A stretch of DNA of 23,898 nt from an uncultured bacterium (GCA_905214615.1 CAJMMX010000034.1:1-23898), one strand, 5' to 3'. Positions 15,358-22,350 are shown, numbered from the stretch's first letter. Notes: generated by a model not told the origin, from the sequence alone. Made by a program: numbers and translations.

Positions 15358-16512
15358 ATGGTTGAGTGGATTGTTCGTCGTGCGCAGGGCGACCGTGCGC
15401 GCGTGGGCACGTTGACGGGCATGGTGTGTATTGTCGCCAATGTGGCGCTTTGTGCTGCAAAGGGTGCCATTGGTGTGGTTTCGGGATCGGTTTCGATCGT
15501 GGCGGATGCCATGAACAACCTGTCCGATGCCAGCTCGAATATCGTGAGCGTGCTGGGCTTTAAGCTGGCGAGCAAGCCGGCCGACCCCGAGCATCCTTAC
15601 GGCCACGGTCGCTACGAGTATCTCTCGGGATTGGTCGTGGCGGCACTCGTGCTGCTGATTGGCGTTGAGCTGGTGAAGTCCTCGGTCGAGCGCGTCATCC
15701 ACCCCGAACCTGTCGAGTTCTCGCTTGCCCTGGTGGCAGTTCTAGTGCTTTCGATGGTCGTAAAGCTCTGGATGGCGGCCCTTAACCAAAAGCTCGGTGA
15801 CCGCATTGAGTCCGAGACGCTGCATGCGACCGCGCAGGATTCCAAGAACGATGTTCTAGCCACGGGCGCCGTGCTGGCGTGCGCGATTGTTTCCCAGGTG
15901 ACGCATATCAATCTTGATGCATGGGTTGGACTTGCCGTTGGCGCCTATATTGGTTGGAGCGGTTTTGAACTCATCCAGGATACGGTGAGCCCGCTTTTGG
16001 GCCAGGCGCCCGATCCCAAGCTGGTCAAGCACATTCGAGACAAGATCATGAGCTACCCCGGCGTTTTGGGCGTTCACGATTTGATGGTTCACGACTACGG
16101 CCCGGGCAGGAAGTTTGCAAGTGCGCACGCCGAGATGGCGGCCGAGGTCAGCCCGCTGGAAAGTCACGACACGCTCGATAACATCGAGCAGTCGTTTAGG
16201 GTCGAAGACGGCATGATCGTCACGCTTCACTACGATCCCATCGTGACCGATGACCCCAAGGTGGCGAGCATGCGCTTGCGCATTCACGCCATGGCTCAGG
16301 AGATTGATAACCGCCTCTCGATTCATGACCTACGCTGTGTGCCGGGTCCTACGCACACCAACGTGATCTTTGACTGCGTGCGCCCCTCGGATCTGCAAAT
16401 GAGTGCCGAAGACGTAAAGCACGCGCTGGCACAACGGGTCGAATCGGAATATCCCAAGTCGATTGCCAAGATTACGATCGACGAAGACTACGTAGGGCAT
16501 ACCCACGAGTAA
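15358..16512 (+). CDS. CDF-family cation exporter, probably for manganese (MntE-like)
   Basis: Cation diffusion facilitators export divalent metals in exchange for protons. The 384-residue protein has a membrane half (to about residue 215) and a cytoplasmic C-terminal half with HDLMVHDYGPG, as in the family. The transport site reads N53-x3-D57 in ADAMNNLSDASSN and D161-x3-D165 in AQDSKNDVL. An N-D-D-D set is the pattern of bacterial manganese exporters; zinc exporters usually have H and D. HPYGHGRYEY (79-88) is the usual loop. The C-terminal half is longer than in short CDF proteins such as YiiP. It lies alone between two terminator or leader regions, followed by a phosphatase gene after 39 nt. 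Metal choice is inferred from four residues. Confidence 0.9.
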   Translation: MVEWIVRRAQGDRARVGTLTGMVCIVANVALCAAKGAIGVVSGSVSIVADAMNNLSDASSNIVSVLGFKLASKPADPEHPYGHGRYEYLSGLVVAALVLLIGVELVKSSVERVIHPEPVEFSLALVAVLVLSMVVKLWMAALNQKLGDRIESETLHATAQDSKNDVLATGAVLACAIVSQVTHINLDAWVGLAVGAYIGWSGFELIQDTVSPLLGQAPDPKLVKHIRDKIMSYPGVLGVHDLMVHDYGPGRKFASAHAEMAAEVSPLESHDTLDNIEQSFRVEDGMIVTLHYDPIVTDDPKVASMRLRIHAMAQEIDNRLSIHDLRCVPGPTHTNVIFDCVRPSDLQMSAEDVKHALAQRVESEYPKSIAKITIDEDYVGHTHE

Positions 16513-16551
16513 GGCTGTGCCGGCAAAGCAGGTTATGCAGAAGGGGAGAGC

Positions 16552-17178
16552 ATGAAGAAACTGTATCTACTCCGCCACGGTCAGACGGAGTTCAACGTCA
16601 AAAAGCTGGTCCAGGGCCGCTGCGACTCGCCGCTGACCGATCTGGGCCGCAAACAAGCGGGAATGGCAGCCGCATGGCTCAAGGGCCACGGCGTCGTCCC
16701 CGATAAAGTGGTCTCTTCGCCTCTAGACCGAGCCATGGACACAGCTCAGCTCGTCGCAACCGAGCTTCTCGGCGCAAACGCTGACGTTGAGCCCTGCGAA
16801 GGCATTATCGAGCGCTGCTACGGCACCTTCGAAGAGGGCCCGCACGACGCGCTACCCACCGACGTCTGGGATCCAGGCGAGGACTTAATCCCATTCGGAG
16901 GAGAAGGAAGCCGCGCGCTGCAAGAGCGCATGGTAGGCACCCTCACCAATCTCATGGGCGCCAAGGGCATCGAAACCCTCCTAGCAGTAAGCCACGGCAG
17001 TGCCAGCCGCCAATTCATCAAGGCTGCAGCCCCAGAGGGCTTCGAGCTCCCAACAAAACTCCCCAACTGCGCCATTATGATTTTCGATTTTGATGAGGCG
17101 GAGCCACAAGTAGAGGGCGAGCCAATGCAATGCAGGTTCACCCTCCAGCAAATAGTGGACCCCCAACAAAGTCATTAG
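16552..17178 (+). CDS. Histidine phosphatase family protein (phosphoglycerate mutase-like)
   Basis: This 208-residue protein belongs to the branch of phosphatases and mutases that form a phospho-histidine. It starts LYLLRHGQTEFN with the nucleophile His9, has GRCDSPLTDLG (22-32), SSPLDRAMDTA, an acid residue in IERCYGTFEEG and the second His148 in VSHGSASRQF. GGGGAGAG precedes the ATG. Family members act on sugar phosphates, cobalamin precursors or as general phosphatases, and the substrate cannot be told here. It follows the CDF gene by 39 nt and probably shares its transcript. Its stop lies 38 nt before the large inverted-repeat element. Confidence 0.88.
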   Translation: MKKLYLLRHGQTEFNVKKLVQGRCDSPLTDLGRKQAGMAAAWLKGHGVVPDKVVSSPLDRAMDTAQLVATELLGANADVEPCEGIIERCYGTFEEGPHDALPTDVWDPGEDLIPFGGEGSRALQERMVGTLTNLMGAKGIETLLAVSHGSASRQFIKAAAPEGFELPTKLPNCAIMIFDFDEAEPQVEGEPMQCRFTLQQIVDPQQSH

Positions 17179-17216
17179 CCTGAGCGAGCAGAGTTAAGCA
17201 GACATCAACGTGTCGT

Positions 17217-17367
17217 CTCCCGAGCACGGCGGAGGGCCGGAGAAATATATTAAGGTCATCGCGAGTTCCGCACGCAAAGGAGAGCACTTAATGTGCTCTC
17301 CGTCTTGCGCAGGACTGTAGAGCAGGGACCTTAATATATTTCTCCGGCCCTCCGCCGTGCTCGGGAG
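17217..17367 (+). repeat. Perfect 41-bp inverted repeat enclosing the repeated hairpin element
   Basis: Positions 17217-17257 and 17327-17367 are exact reverse complements over 41 nt, separated by 69 nt. Inside is a 9-bp hairpin (arms 17279-17287 and 17293-17301, loop TTAAT) and the 15-nt tail AGGACTGTAGAGCAG (17311-17325). The hairpin and tail also occur at 10-56 before rpsL. No T-run follows the right arm, so it is not a standard terminator. It lies between a phosphatase gene and the rplC leader. It could be a structured RNA with a long basal stem, a boundary element, or a small mobile element with long terminal repeats. I see no clear target duplication. Confidence 0.85.
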
Positions 17368-17628
17368 CCATCCACGCACTTTACCTGCGTAAACAATGTG
17401 AGTGAAATATGAATCTCGATGGATACGCCCGCAGCCGTGTATACTAAACAGCTGTGTGAAACCAGGGGAGTATTCTGGCTGGACAAAATGCCTGCTTAAT
17501 AGGGTTGTCAGGTAGTCCGGGCGCAATACAAGACTGGGGAGCACGTCGTGTAAATAGTGGTCCTCTAGGGGCGTACGCTCGGTGGTGTACGCATTGTCCC
17601 AAGACCACGCGAGAGTTGGGATCATATC
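17368..17628 (+). promoter_or_regulatory. Promoter region and structured leader of rplC
   Basis: Positions 17421-17439 are a copy of the 19-nt motif shared with rpsL and rplB. TATACT at 17440-17445 directly follows and may be a -10; TATGAA at 17409-17414 is another candidate. Nearer the gene, three stacked helices pair GTGGTC (17557-17562) with GACCAC (17603-17608), GGG (17568-17570) with CCC (17598-17600), and GCGTAC (17571-17576) with GTACGC (17587-17592). The structure ends 20 nt before the TTG start. The place is that of an S10-operon autoregulatory leader, where L4 acts in E. coli; the ligand here is unknown. Confidence 0.55.
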
Positions 17629-18249
17629 TTGATCAGCATGATTCTCGGCCGCAAGATTGGCATGACCCAGGTTTGGGACGAGGACGATAACGTCGTTCCC
17701 GTCACGGTCATCCAGGCTGGCCCCTGCGCTGTCTCGCAGGTTAAAACTCAGGCAACCGACGGCTATGACGCCGTCCAGATCGGTTTCGGCGACATCAAGG
17801 CCAAGAACGTGAACAAGCCCATGGCTGGTCACTTCGCCAAGGCTGGCGTCGAGCCTGTCCGCTTCCTTCGTGAGGTCCGCGTCGAGAACGGCGAGGAGCA
17901 CAAGGTCGGCGAGGTCGTCACCGTCGCTGATTTCGCTGATGTCGAGAAGGTCGACGTCATCGGTACCTCCAAGGGTAAGGGCTTCCAGGGTCGCATCAAG
18001 CGCTGGGGTCAGCGCCGCGGTCCTATGACGCATGGTTCTCACTTCCAGCGTCACCCCGGTTCTATCGGTCAGTGCGCCTATCCTGCGCGCGTCCTCAAGG
18101 GCGTCAAGATGGCCGGTCACATGGGTAACGAGCGCGTTACCGTCAAGAACCTTTCCGTTGTCCGCATCGATGCCGAGCAGAACCTCATCTTGGTCAAGGG
18201 CGCTGTCCCGGGTGCCAAGAATGGTCTCGTCGCCATCCGTATGGCCTAA
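17629..18249 (+). CDS. rplC: 50S ribosomal protein L3
   Basis: L3 is an early assembly protein of the large subunit, and its long loop reaches the peptidyl-transferase centre. The 206-residue product begins MISMILGRKIGMTQVWDED and has the loop segment GSHFQRHPGSIGQ and the tail VKGAVPGAKNGLV. The start is TTG at 17629. An ATG at 17638 is in frame, but the TTG gives the family length before LGRKIGMTQ, as in Bacillus L3. The ribosome binding site is weak (GGGA at 17618-17621) and lies just past a strong leader structure, so translation may be controlled. It heads this part of the S10 operon, cut off from rpsJ. Confidence 0.97.
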   Translation: MISMILGRKIGMTQVWDEDDNVVPVTVIQAGPCAVSQVKTQATDGYDAVQIGFGDIKAKNVNKPMAGHFAKAGVEPVRFLREVRVENGEEHKVGEVVTVADFADVEKVDVIGTSKGKGFQGRIKRWGQRRGPMTHGSHFQRHPGSIGQCAYPARVLKGVKMAGHMGNERVTVKNLSVVRIDAEQNLILVKGAVPGAKNGLVAIRMA

Positions 18250-18295
18250 GGGCCCAGCCCATTTAGCCCAGCGTCATACCAAGGAGAACACTTAA

Positions 18296-18922
18296 ATGGC
18301 AAAGTTTGAAGTAAAGAACAGCGAGGGCAAGAAGGTCGCCGAGGCCGAGCTCGCCGCTGAGGTGTACGGCATCGAGCCGAACATCCACGTTATGCACCAC
18401 ATCGTCAAGTGCCAGATGGCCTCTTGGCGTCAGGGCACCCAGTCCGCTAAGGGCCGCTCTGAGGTTTCCGGTGGCGGCAAGAAGCCTTGGCGTCAGAAGG
18501 GCACCGGCCGTGCCCGCCAGGGTTCCATCCGTGCTGCCCAGTGGCGTCACGGTGGCGTTGTCTTCGCCCCCAAGCCCCGTTCCTACGCTAAGCGTATGAA
18601 CAACAAGGAGGTCAAGCTGGCTATGCGCTCCGCGCTGTCCGCCAAGCTGGCCGATGGCGAGCTCGTGCTCGTCGACGACTACGGCTTCGAGAAGCCTTCC
18701 ACCAAGGCTGCCGTTGCCATGCTCAAGGCTCTTGGCCTTGAGGGCAAGCGTCTGACCATCATCGTTCGCGATGAGGACGTCAACGCCTACCTGTCGTTCC
18801 GCAATATTCCCAAGACGTTCATCATCACCGCTGACGAGGCCAACACCTACGATCTCGTCAACAACAACGCTGTGCTGATGCCCGCCGACATCGCCGCTCA
18901 CTTCGGGGAGGTGCTTGCATAA
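18296..18922 (+). CDS. rplD: 50S ribosomal protein L4
   Basis: L4 lines the peptide exit tunnel and in E. coli also represses the S10 operon at both transcription and translation. The 208-residue product has the tunnel loop around SGGGKKPWRQKGTGRARQG (residues 60-78) and the globular part ending in DIAAHFGEVLA. AAGGAGA precedes the ATG. It lies 46 nt after rplC, and its stop codon directly abuts the rplW start. It is the natural candidate for a ligand of the rplC leader, by analogy only. Confidence 0.98.
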   Translation: MAKFEVKNSEGKKVAEAELAAEVYGIEPNIHVMHHIVKCQMASWRQGTQSAKGRSEVSGGGKKPWRQKGTGRARQGSIRAAQWRHGGVVFAPKPRSYAKRMNNKEVKLAMRSALSAKLADGELVLVDDYGFEKPSTKAAVAMLKALGLEGKRLTIIVRDEDVNAYLSFRNIPKTFIITADEANTYDLVNNNAVLMPADIAAHFGEVLA

Positions 18923-19210
18923 ATGACCGCCCACGAGATCATCATCCGTCCGATCGTGTCCGAGCGTTCCTTCTCCGGCATGGAGCAGAACAAGTACACG
19001 TTCGAGGTCGCCAAGGATGCTAACAAGTATCAGATCAAGGACGCTGTCGAGGAGATCTTCGGCGTCAAGGTCGTTCGCGTGAACACCTTGACGGTCAAGC
19101 CCAAGACCAAGCGCGTGCGCTATGTCGCCGGCAAGACCCGTTCTTGGAAGAAGGCCATCGTCACGCTGGCCGAGGGCGACACCATCGAGGTCTTTGGCAA
19201 CCAGGCCTAA
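18923..19210 (+). CDS. rplW: 50S ribosomal protein L23
   Basis: L23 sits at the tunnel exit and is the docking site for trigger factor and signal recognition particle. The 95-residue product has EIIIRPIVSERSF, NKYTFEVAKDANKYQIKDAVEEIFGVKVV and the extended loop with KTKRVRYVAGKTRSWKKA, all typical. The ATG immediately follows the rplD stop, with GGGGAGG inside rplD as the ribosome binding site. Unusually, 179 nt of structured non-coding sequence separates it from rplB. Confidence 0.98.
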   Translation: MTAHEIIIRPIVSERSFSGMEQNKYTFEVAKDANKYQIKDAVEEIFGVKVVRVNTLTVKPKTKRVRYVAGKTRSWKKAIVTLAEGDTIEVFGNQA

Positions 19211-19228
19211 GACTCGCTGCTGTTGAGT

Positions 19229-19301
19229 GAGCTCATGCCTCCCAAATAGGGGAGGCGAGAGCTCAAGGTTCCGGGCGTATAAAATGGACACGCCCGGAAC
19301 C
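19229..19301 (+). other. Two tandem strong hairpins between rplW and rplB
   Basis: The first pairs TGAGCTC (19229-19235) with GAGCTCA (19258-19264) and GCCTCCC with GGGAGGC inside. The second is a perfect 12-bp stem, GGTTCCGGGCGT (19268-19279) with ACGCCCGGAACC (19290-19301). Neither has a T-run. The second overlaps the shared 19-nt motif (19286-19304). They may slow transcription, protect or cleave the mRNA, or act as an attenuator before rplB. Confidence 0.6.
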
Positions 19302-19389
19302 GTGTATACGTCCGGTGTCATCGCACCCGAGGCAGAACCTCGAATCCCTGTCTGCGATGGCTAACGGATTCCTATTGAAAGGGATTGTA
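19302..19389 (+). promoter_or_regulatory. Structured leader of rplB with possible ribosome-site masking
   Basis: CATCGCA (19319-19325) pairs with TGCGATG (19353-19359) around an inner hairpin CGAGG (19328-19332) with CCTCG (19338-19342). AATCCCT (19343-19349), inside the loop, is the exact complement of AGGGATT (19380-19386), which is the ribosome binding region of rplB. Pairing would make a pseudoknot that hides the start site. This is a plausible translational switch, perhaps for L2 feedback; the ligand is inference. Confidence 0.5.
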
Positions 19390-20220
19390 ATGGCTGTAAA
19401 GCACCTTAAGCCGACCTCCGCTGGTAGGCGTTGGCAGACGATCTCCGATTTCTCTGAGATCACCTGCACCAAGCCCGAGAAGTCCCTTCTCGAGCCCCTG
19501 CCCAAGAAGGCCGGTCGTAACAACAACGGCCGCATCACCACCCGCCACCAGGGCGGCGGCGTGAAGCGTCGTTACCGCGTGATCGACTTCAAGCGCAACA
19601 AGGACGGCGTGCCCGCCAAGGTTGCCACGATCGAGTACGATCCGAACCGTTCCGCTCGCATCGCTCTGCTGCACTACGCTGACGGTGAGAAGCGCTACAT
19701 CCTGGCCCCCAAGGGCCTCGAGGTCGGTCAGACCATCATGTCCGGTTCTGACGCCGACATCAAGCCGGGCAACGCTCTGCCCCTCGCCGACATCCCCGTC
19801 GGTACGCTCATCCACGCCGTCGAGTTCCAGCCGGGCAAGGGCGCTGCTATCGCCCGTTCCGCCGGTAACTCCTGCCAGCTGATGGGTAAGGAGGGCAAGT
19901 ACGCTATCGTCCGTATGCCTTCCTCCGAGATGCGCCGCATCCTCGTTACCTGCCGCGCCACCGTCGGTGAGGTCGGCAACGCCGATCACGCCAACATCGT
20001 CATCGGCAAGGCCGGCCGTAAGCGTCACATGAACGTGCGCCCGACCGTCCGCGGTACCGTCATGAACCCTGTCGACCATCCGCACGGCGGTGGCGAGGGC
20101 AAGAACCACACCTCTGGTCGTCCCTCTGTTACCCCCTGGGGTAAGCCGACGAAGGGCCTTCGTACGCGCAAGAAGAAGAAGGTCTCGAACCAGCACATCA
20201 TTCGTCGCCGTAAGAAGTAA
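19390..20220 (+). CDS. rplB: 50S ribosomal protein L2
   Basis: L2 binds domain IV of 23S rRNA near the peptidyl-transferase centre and the subunit bridges. The 276-residue product starts MAVKHLKPTSAGRRWQT and has GGGVKRRYRVIDFKR and the conserved VDHPHGGGEGKN with its essential His. It ends in a very basic tail. The frame extends 25 codons upstream to 19315, but ATG at 19390 with GGGA upstream gives the family start. The extension would cover the structured leader. Confidence 0.98.
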   Translation: MAVKHLKPTSAGRRWQTISDFSEITCTKPEKSLLEPLPKKAGRNNNGRITTRHQGGGVKRRYRVIDFKRNKDGVPAKVATIEYDPNRSARIALLHYADGEKRYILAPKGLEVGQTIMSGSDADIKPGNALPLADIPVGTLIHAVEFQPGKGAAIARSAGNSCQLMGKEGKYAIVRMPSSEMRRILVTCRATVGEVGNADHANIVIGKAGRKRHMNVRPTVRGTVMNPVDHPHGGGEGKNHTSGRPSVTPWGKPTKGLRTRKKKKVSNQHIIRRRKK

Positions 20221-20252
20221 TTTCGGATACCGAGTTTTAGGAGAAAGCACTT

Positions 20253-20513
20253 ATGAGCAGAAGTCTCAAAAAGGGCCCGTTCGTGGAGACTCGCCTTCTC
20301 TCGCGTATCACCGCGATGAACGAGGCTGGCAAGAAGGACGTCGTGAAGACCTGGTCCCGCGCGTCCACCATCTTCCCCGAGATGGTTGGTCACACCATCG
20401 CCGTCCACGACGGCCGCAAGCATGTGCCCGTGTATGTTACCGAGTCCATGGTTGGTCACAAGCTCGGCGAGTTCGCGCCGACTCGTACGTTCCGTGGCCA
20501 CAAGGCCAAATAG
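20253..20513 (+). CDS. rpsS: 30S ribosomal protein S19
   Basis: S19 forms a complex with S13 at the top of the 30S head. The 86-residue product starts MSRSLKKGPFVETRL, has STIFPEMVGHTIAVHDGRKHVPVYV and ends GEFAPTRTFRGHKAK. These are normal for the family. AGGAGA precedes the ATG, 32 nt after rplB; rplV follows after 14 nt. Confidence 0.98.
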   Translation: MSRSLKKGPFVETRLLSRITAMNEAGKKDVVKTWSRASTIFPEMVGHTIAVHDGRKHVPVYVTESMVGHKLGEFAPTRTFRGHKAK

Positions 20514-20527
20514 GGGGTTAACCGTAA

Positions 20528-20899
20528 ATGGCAACTAAGTCTATTGAAACTGAGGCCACCGAGGTTCGCGCCGTCGCTAAGTACGTGCGTGTTTCCCCCA
20601 GCAAGGCCCGCCTGGTGGTCGATCTGATCCGCCGCAAGCCTGTCGCTCAGGCATTCGACATCCTCCACTTCTGCGACCGCGCCGTCGCCGTGGATGTCGA
20701 GAAGGTTCTCCGTTCCGCCGTTGCGAACGCCGAGAACAACAACGGTCTGCGTGCCGACAACCTGGTTGTCGCCGCTGCCTATGTTGACGAGGGTCCGACG
20801 CTTAAGCGCATCCGTCCCCGCGCCAAGGGTTCCGCTTCTCGCATTCTGAAGCGTACTTCCCACATCACCGTCGTCGTTGCTCCTCGAAAGGAGGCGTAA
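20528..20899 (+). CDS. rplV: 50S ribosomal protein L22
   Basis: L22 lines the exit tunnel with L4 and is a site of macrolide-affecting mutations. The 123-residue product has VRVSPSKARLVVDLIRRK (residues 18-35) and the beta-hairpin RIRPRAKGSASRILKRTSHITVVV near the C-terminus. The N-terminus (MATKSIETEATE) is a few residues longer than in many species. GGGG lies upstream of the ATG. rpsC starts 6 nt after its stop. Confidence 0.98.
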   Translation: MATKSIETEATEVRAVAKYVRVSPSKARLVVDLIRRKPVAQAFDILHFCDRAVAVDVEKVLRSAVANAENNNGLRADNLVVAAAYVDEGPTLKRIRPRAKGSASRILKRTSHITVVVAPRKEA

Positions 20900-20905
20900 A
20901 GCTGT

Positions 20906-21616
20906 ATGGGTCAGAAAGTCTACCCCACCGGCTTCCGTCTTGGCATCACCGAGAACTGGCGCTCCCGCTGGTTTGCAGAGAAGGATTACGCTAAGACCCT
21001 CGGTAACGATCTCGAGATCCGCAAGTACCTCGAGAAGCGTCTTTCCCGCGCAGCTGTCTCCCGCGTCGAGATCGAGCGCGCTGGCGACAAGGTGAAGGTC
21101 ATCATCCTCACCGCTCGCCCCGGCGTTGTCATCGGTAAGAAGGGTGCCGAGATCGATACCCTCCGCACCGAGCTCGAGAAGGTCGCTGGCGTCTCCAAGG
21201 GCCAGCTCTCCGTCGACGTTGTCGAGATCAAGCGCCCCGAGCTCGACGCCAACCTCGTTGCTCAGTCTATCGCCGAGCAGCTCGAGGGCCGCGTTGCCTT
21301 CCGTCGCGCTATGCGCAAGGCTGTCCAGTCTGCCCGCAAGGCCGGCGCTAAGGGCATCCGTATCCAGTGCTCCGGTCGTCTCGGCGGTGCCGAGATGGGC
21401 CGTCGTGAGTGGTACCGCGAGGGTCGCGTGCCTCTGCACACCCTCCGTGCCAAGATCGACTACGGCACGGCTGTCGCCAGCACCACCATGGGCGCTTGCG
21501 GCGTGAAGGTCTGGATCTACCTGGGCGAGAAGCTCCCGGGCCAGCCTGTTCCCAACCCTGCACTCGAGGGCTCTTCCCGTCCTCGTCGTCGTAACTCCGA
21601 GAGGAGGGGTCAGTAG
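20906..21616 (+). CDS. rpsC: 30S ribosomal protein S3
   Basis: S3 forms part of the mRNA entry channel and its helicase activity. The 236-residue product starts MGQKVYPTGFRLGITENW, has a KH domain with GVVIGKKGAEI and the C-terminal segment GRLGGAEMGRREWYREGRVPLHTLRA. It ends in a basic tail RPRRRNSERRGQ. AAAGGAGG precedes the ATG, inside the end of rplV. Its stop overlaps the GTG start of rplP by one base, so the two are probably coupled. Confidence 0.98.
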   Translation: MGQKVYPTGFRLGITENWRSRWFAEKDYAKTLGNDLEIRKYLEKRLSRAAVSRVEIERAGDKVKVIILTARPGVVIGKKGAEIDTLRTELEKVAGVSKGQLSVDVVEIKRPELDANLVAQSIAEQLEGRVAFRRAMRKAVQSARKAGAKGIRIQCSGRLGGAEMGRREWYREGRVPLHTLRAKIDYGTAVASTTMGACGVKVWIYLGEKLPGQPVPNPALEGSSRPRRRNSERRGQ

Positions 21617-22119
21617 TGCTTGCCCCTAAGCGTATTCTTCACCGCAAGGTGCAGCGTGGCTCCATGAAGGGCCAGGCCAAGGGTAATACCGAGCTGCATT
21701 TCGGCGAGTTTGGTATCCAGGCTCTCGAGGCCCATTGGATCACCAACCGTCAGATCGAGGCCGCTCGTATTGCCATGACCCGCTACATGAAGCGTGGCGG
21801 TCGTGTCTACATCACGATCTTCCCCGATAAGCCCATCACCAAGAAGCCTGCCGAGACTCGCATGGGTTCTGGTAAGGGTAACCCCGAGGAGTGGGTGGCC
21901 GTCGTCAAGCCCGGCCGCATCATGTTCGAGGTCAAGGGTGTTCCCGAGGAGGTCGCTCGCGAGGCTCTGCGTCTTGCGCAGCACAAGCTCCCCATCAAGA
22001 CCAAGATTGTTGCTGCCAAGAACGCTGAGCAGCGCATCGAGAAGGAGATGGCTGAGGAGGCCGCTCTCGAGGCCAAGTGGGCTGCTGAGGACGCCGCCGC
22101 CGCCAAGGAGGAGAACTAA
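21616..22119 (+). CDS. rplP: 50S ribosomal protein L16 with a C-terminal extension
   Basis: L16 is a late-assembly protein near the A-site tRNA elbow. The core starts MLAPKRILHRKVQRGSMKG and has GGRVYITIFPDKPIT and GSGKGNPEEWVAVVKPGRIMFE. The product has 167 residues, about 30 more than the usual length near 138. The extra tail (from about residue 137) is Ala- and Glu-rich, AEQRIEKEMAEEAALEAKW followed by more of the same, and probably helical. The start is GTG at 21616, overlapping the rpsC stop, with GAGGAGG upstream. The stop overlaps the rpmC ATG by one base. Confidence 0.97.
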   Translation: MLAPKRILHRKVQRGSMKGQAKGNTELHFGEFGIQALEAHWITNRQIEAARIAMTRYMKRGGRVYITIFPDKPITKKPAETRMGSGKGNPEEWVAVVKPGRIMFEVKGVPEEVAREALRLAQHKLPIKTKIVAAKNAEQRIEKEMAEEAALEAKWAAEDAAAAKEEN

Positions 22120-22334
22120 TGAAGCCCGCAGAGATTCGTGAGCTCTCGGACGCTCAGCTCGTTGAGAAGCTGAAGGAAATGCGCGCCGAGCTCTTTAACC
22201 TTCGTTTCCAGATGGCCACCAGCCAGCTGGACAACACCGCTCGCGTCAACACCGTGAAGAAGGACATCGCTCGCGTCCTCACGGAGCAGCGCGCCCGCGA
22301 GATCGCAGCGGAGAAGTCCGCTGTCGCCGAGTAG
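22119..22334 (+). CDS. rpmC: 50S ribosomal protein L29
   Basis: L29 lies next to L23 at the tunnel exit. The 71-residue helical product starts MKPAEIRELSDAQLVEKLKEM and has the family segment ELFNLRFQMATSQLDNTARV, then KKDIARVLTEQR. The ATG overlaps the rplP stop, with AAGGAGGAG inside rplP. rpsQ starts 16 nt after its stop. Confidence 0.97.
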   Translation: MKPAEIRELSDAQLVEKLKEMRAELFNLRFQMATSQLDNTARVNTVKKDIARVLTEQRAREIAAEKSAVAE

Positions 22335-22350
22335 GACCTAAGGAGAGAAC

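Noticed and set aside
17217..17367. Inverted repeat as an ordinary terminator or insertion sequence
   Set aside because: No T-run follows, no transposase is present and no clear target duplication flanks it; it is kept as an unexplained element.
19315..19389. Longer rplB start at 19315
   Set aside because: The extension is translated leader structure; L2 begins MAVKHLKPTSAG at 19390.
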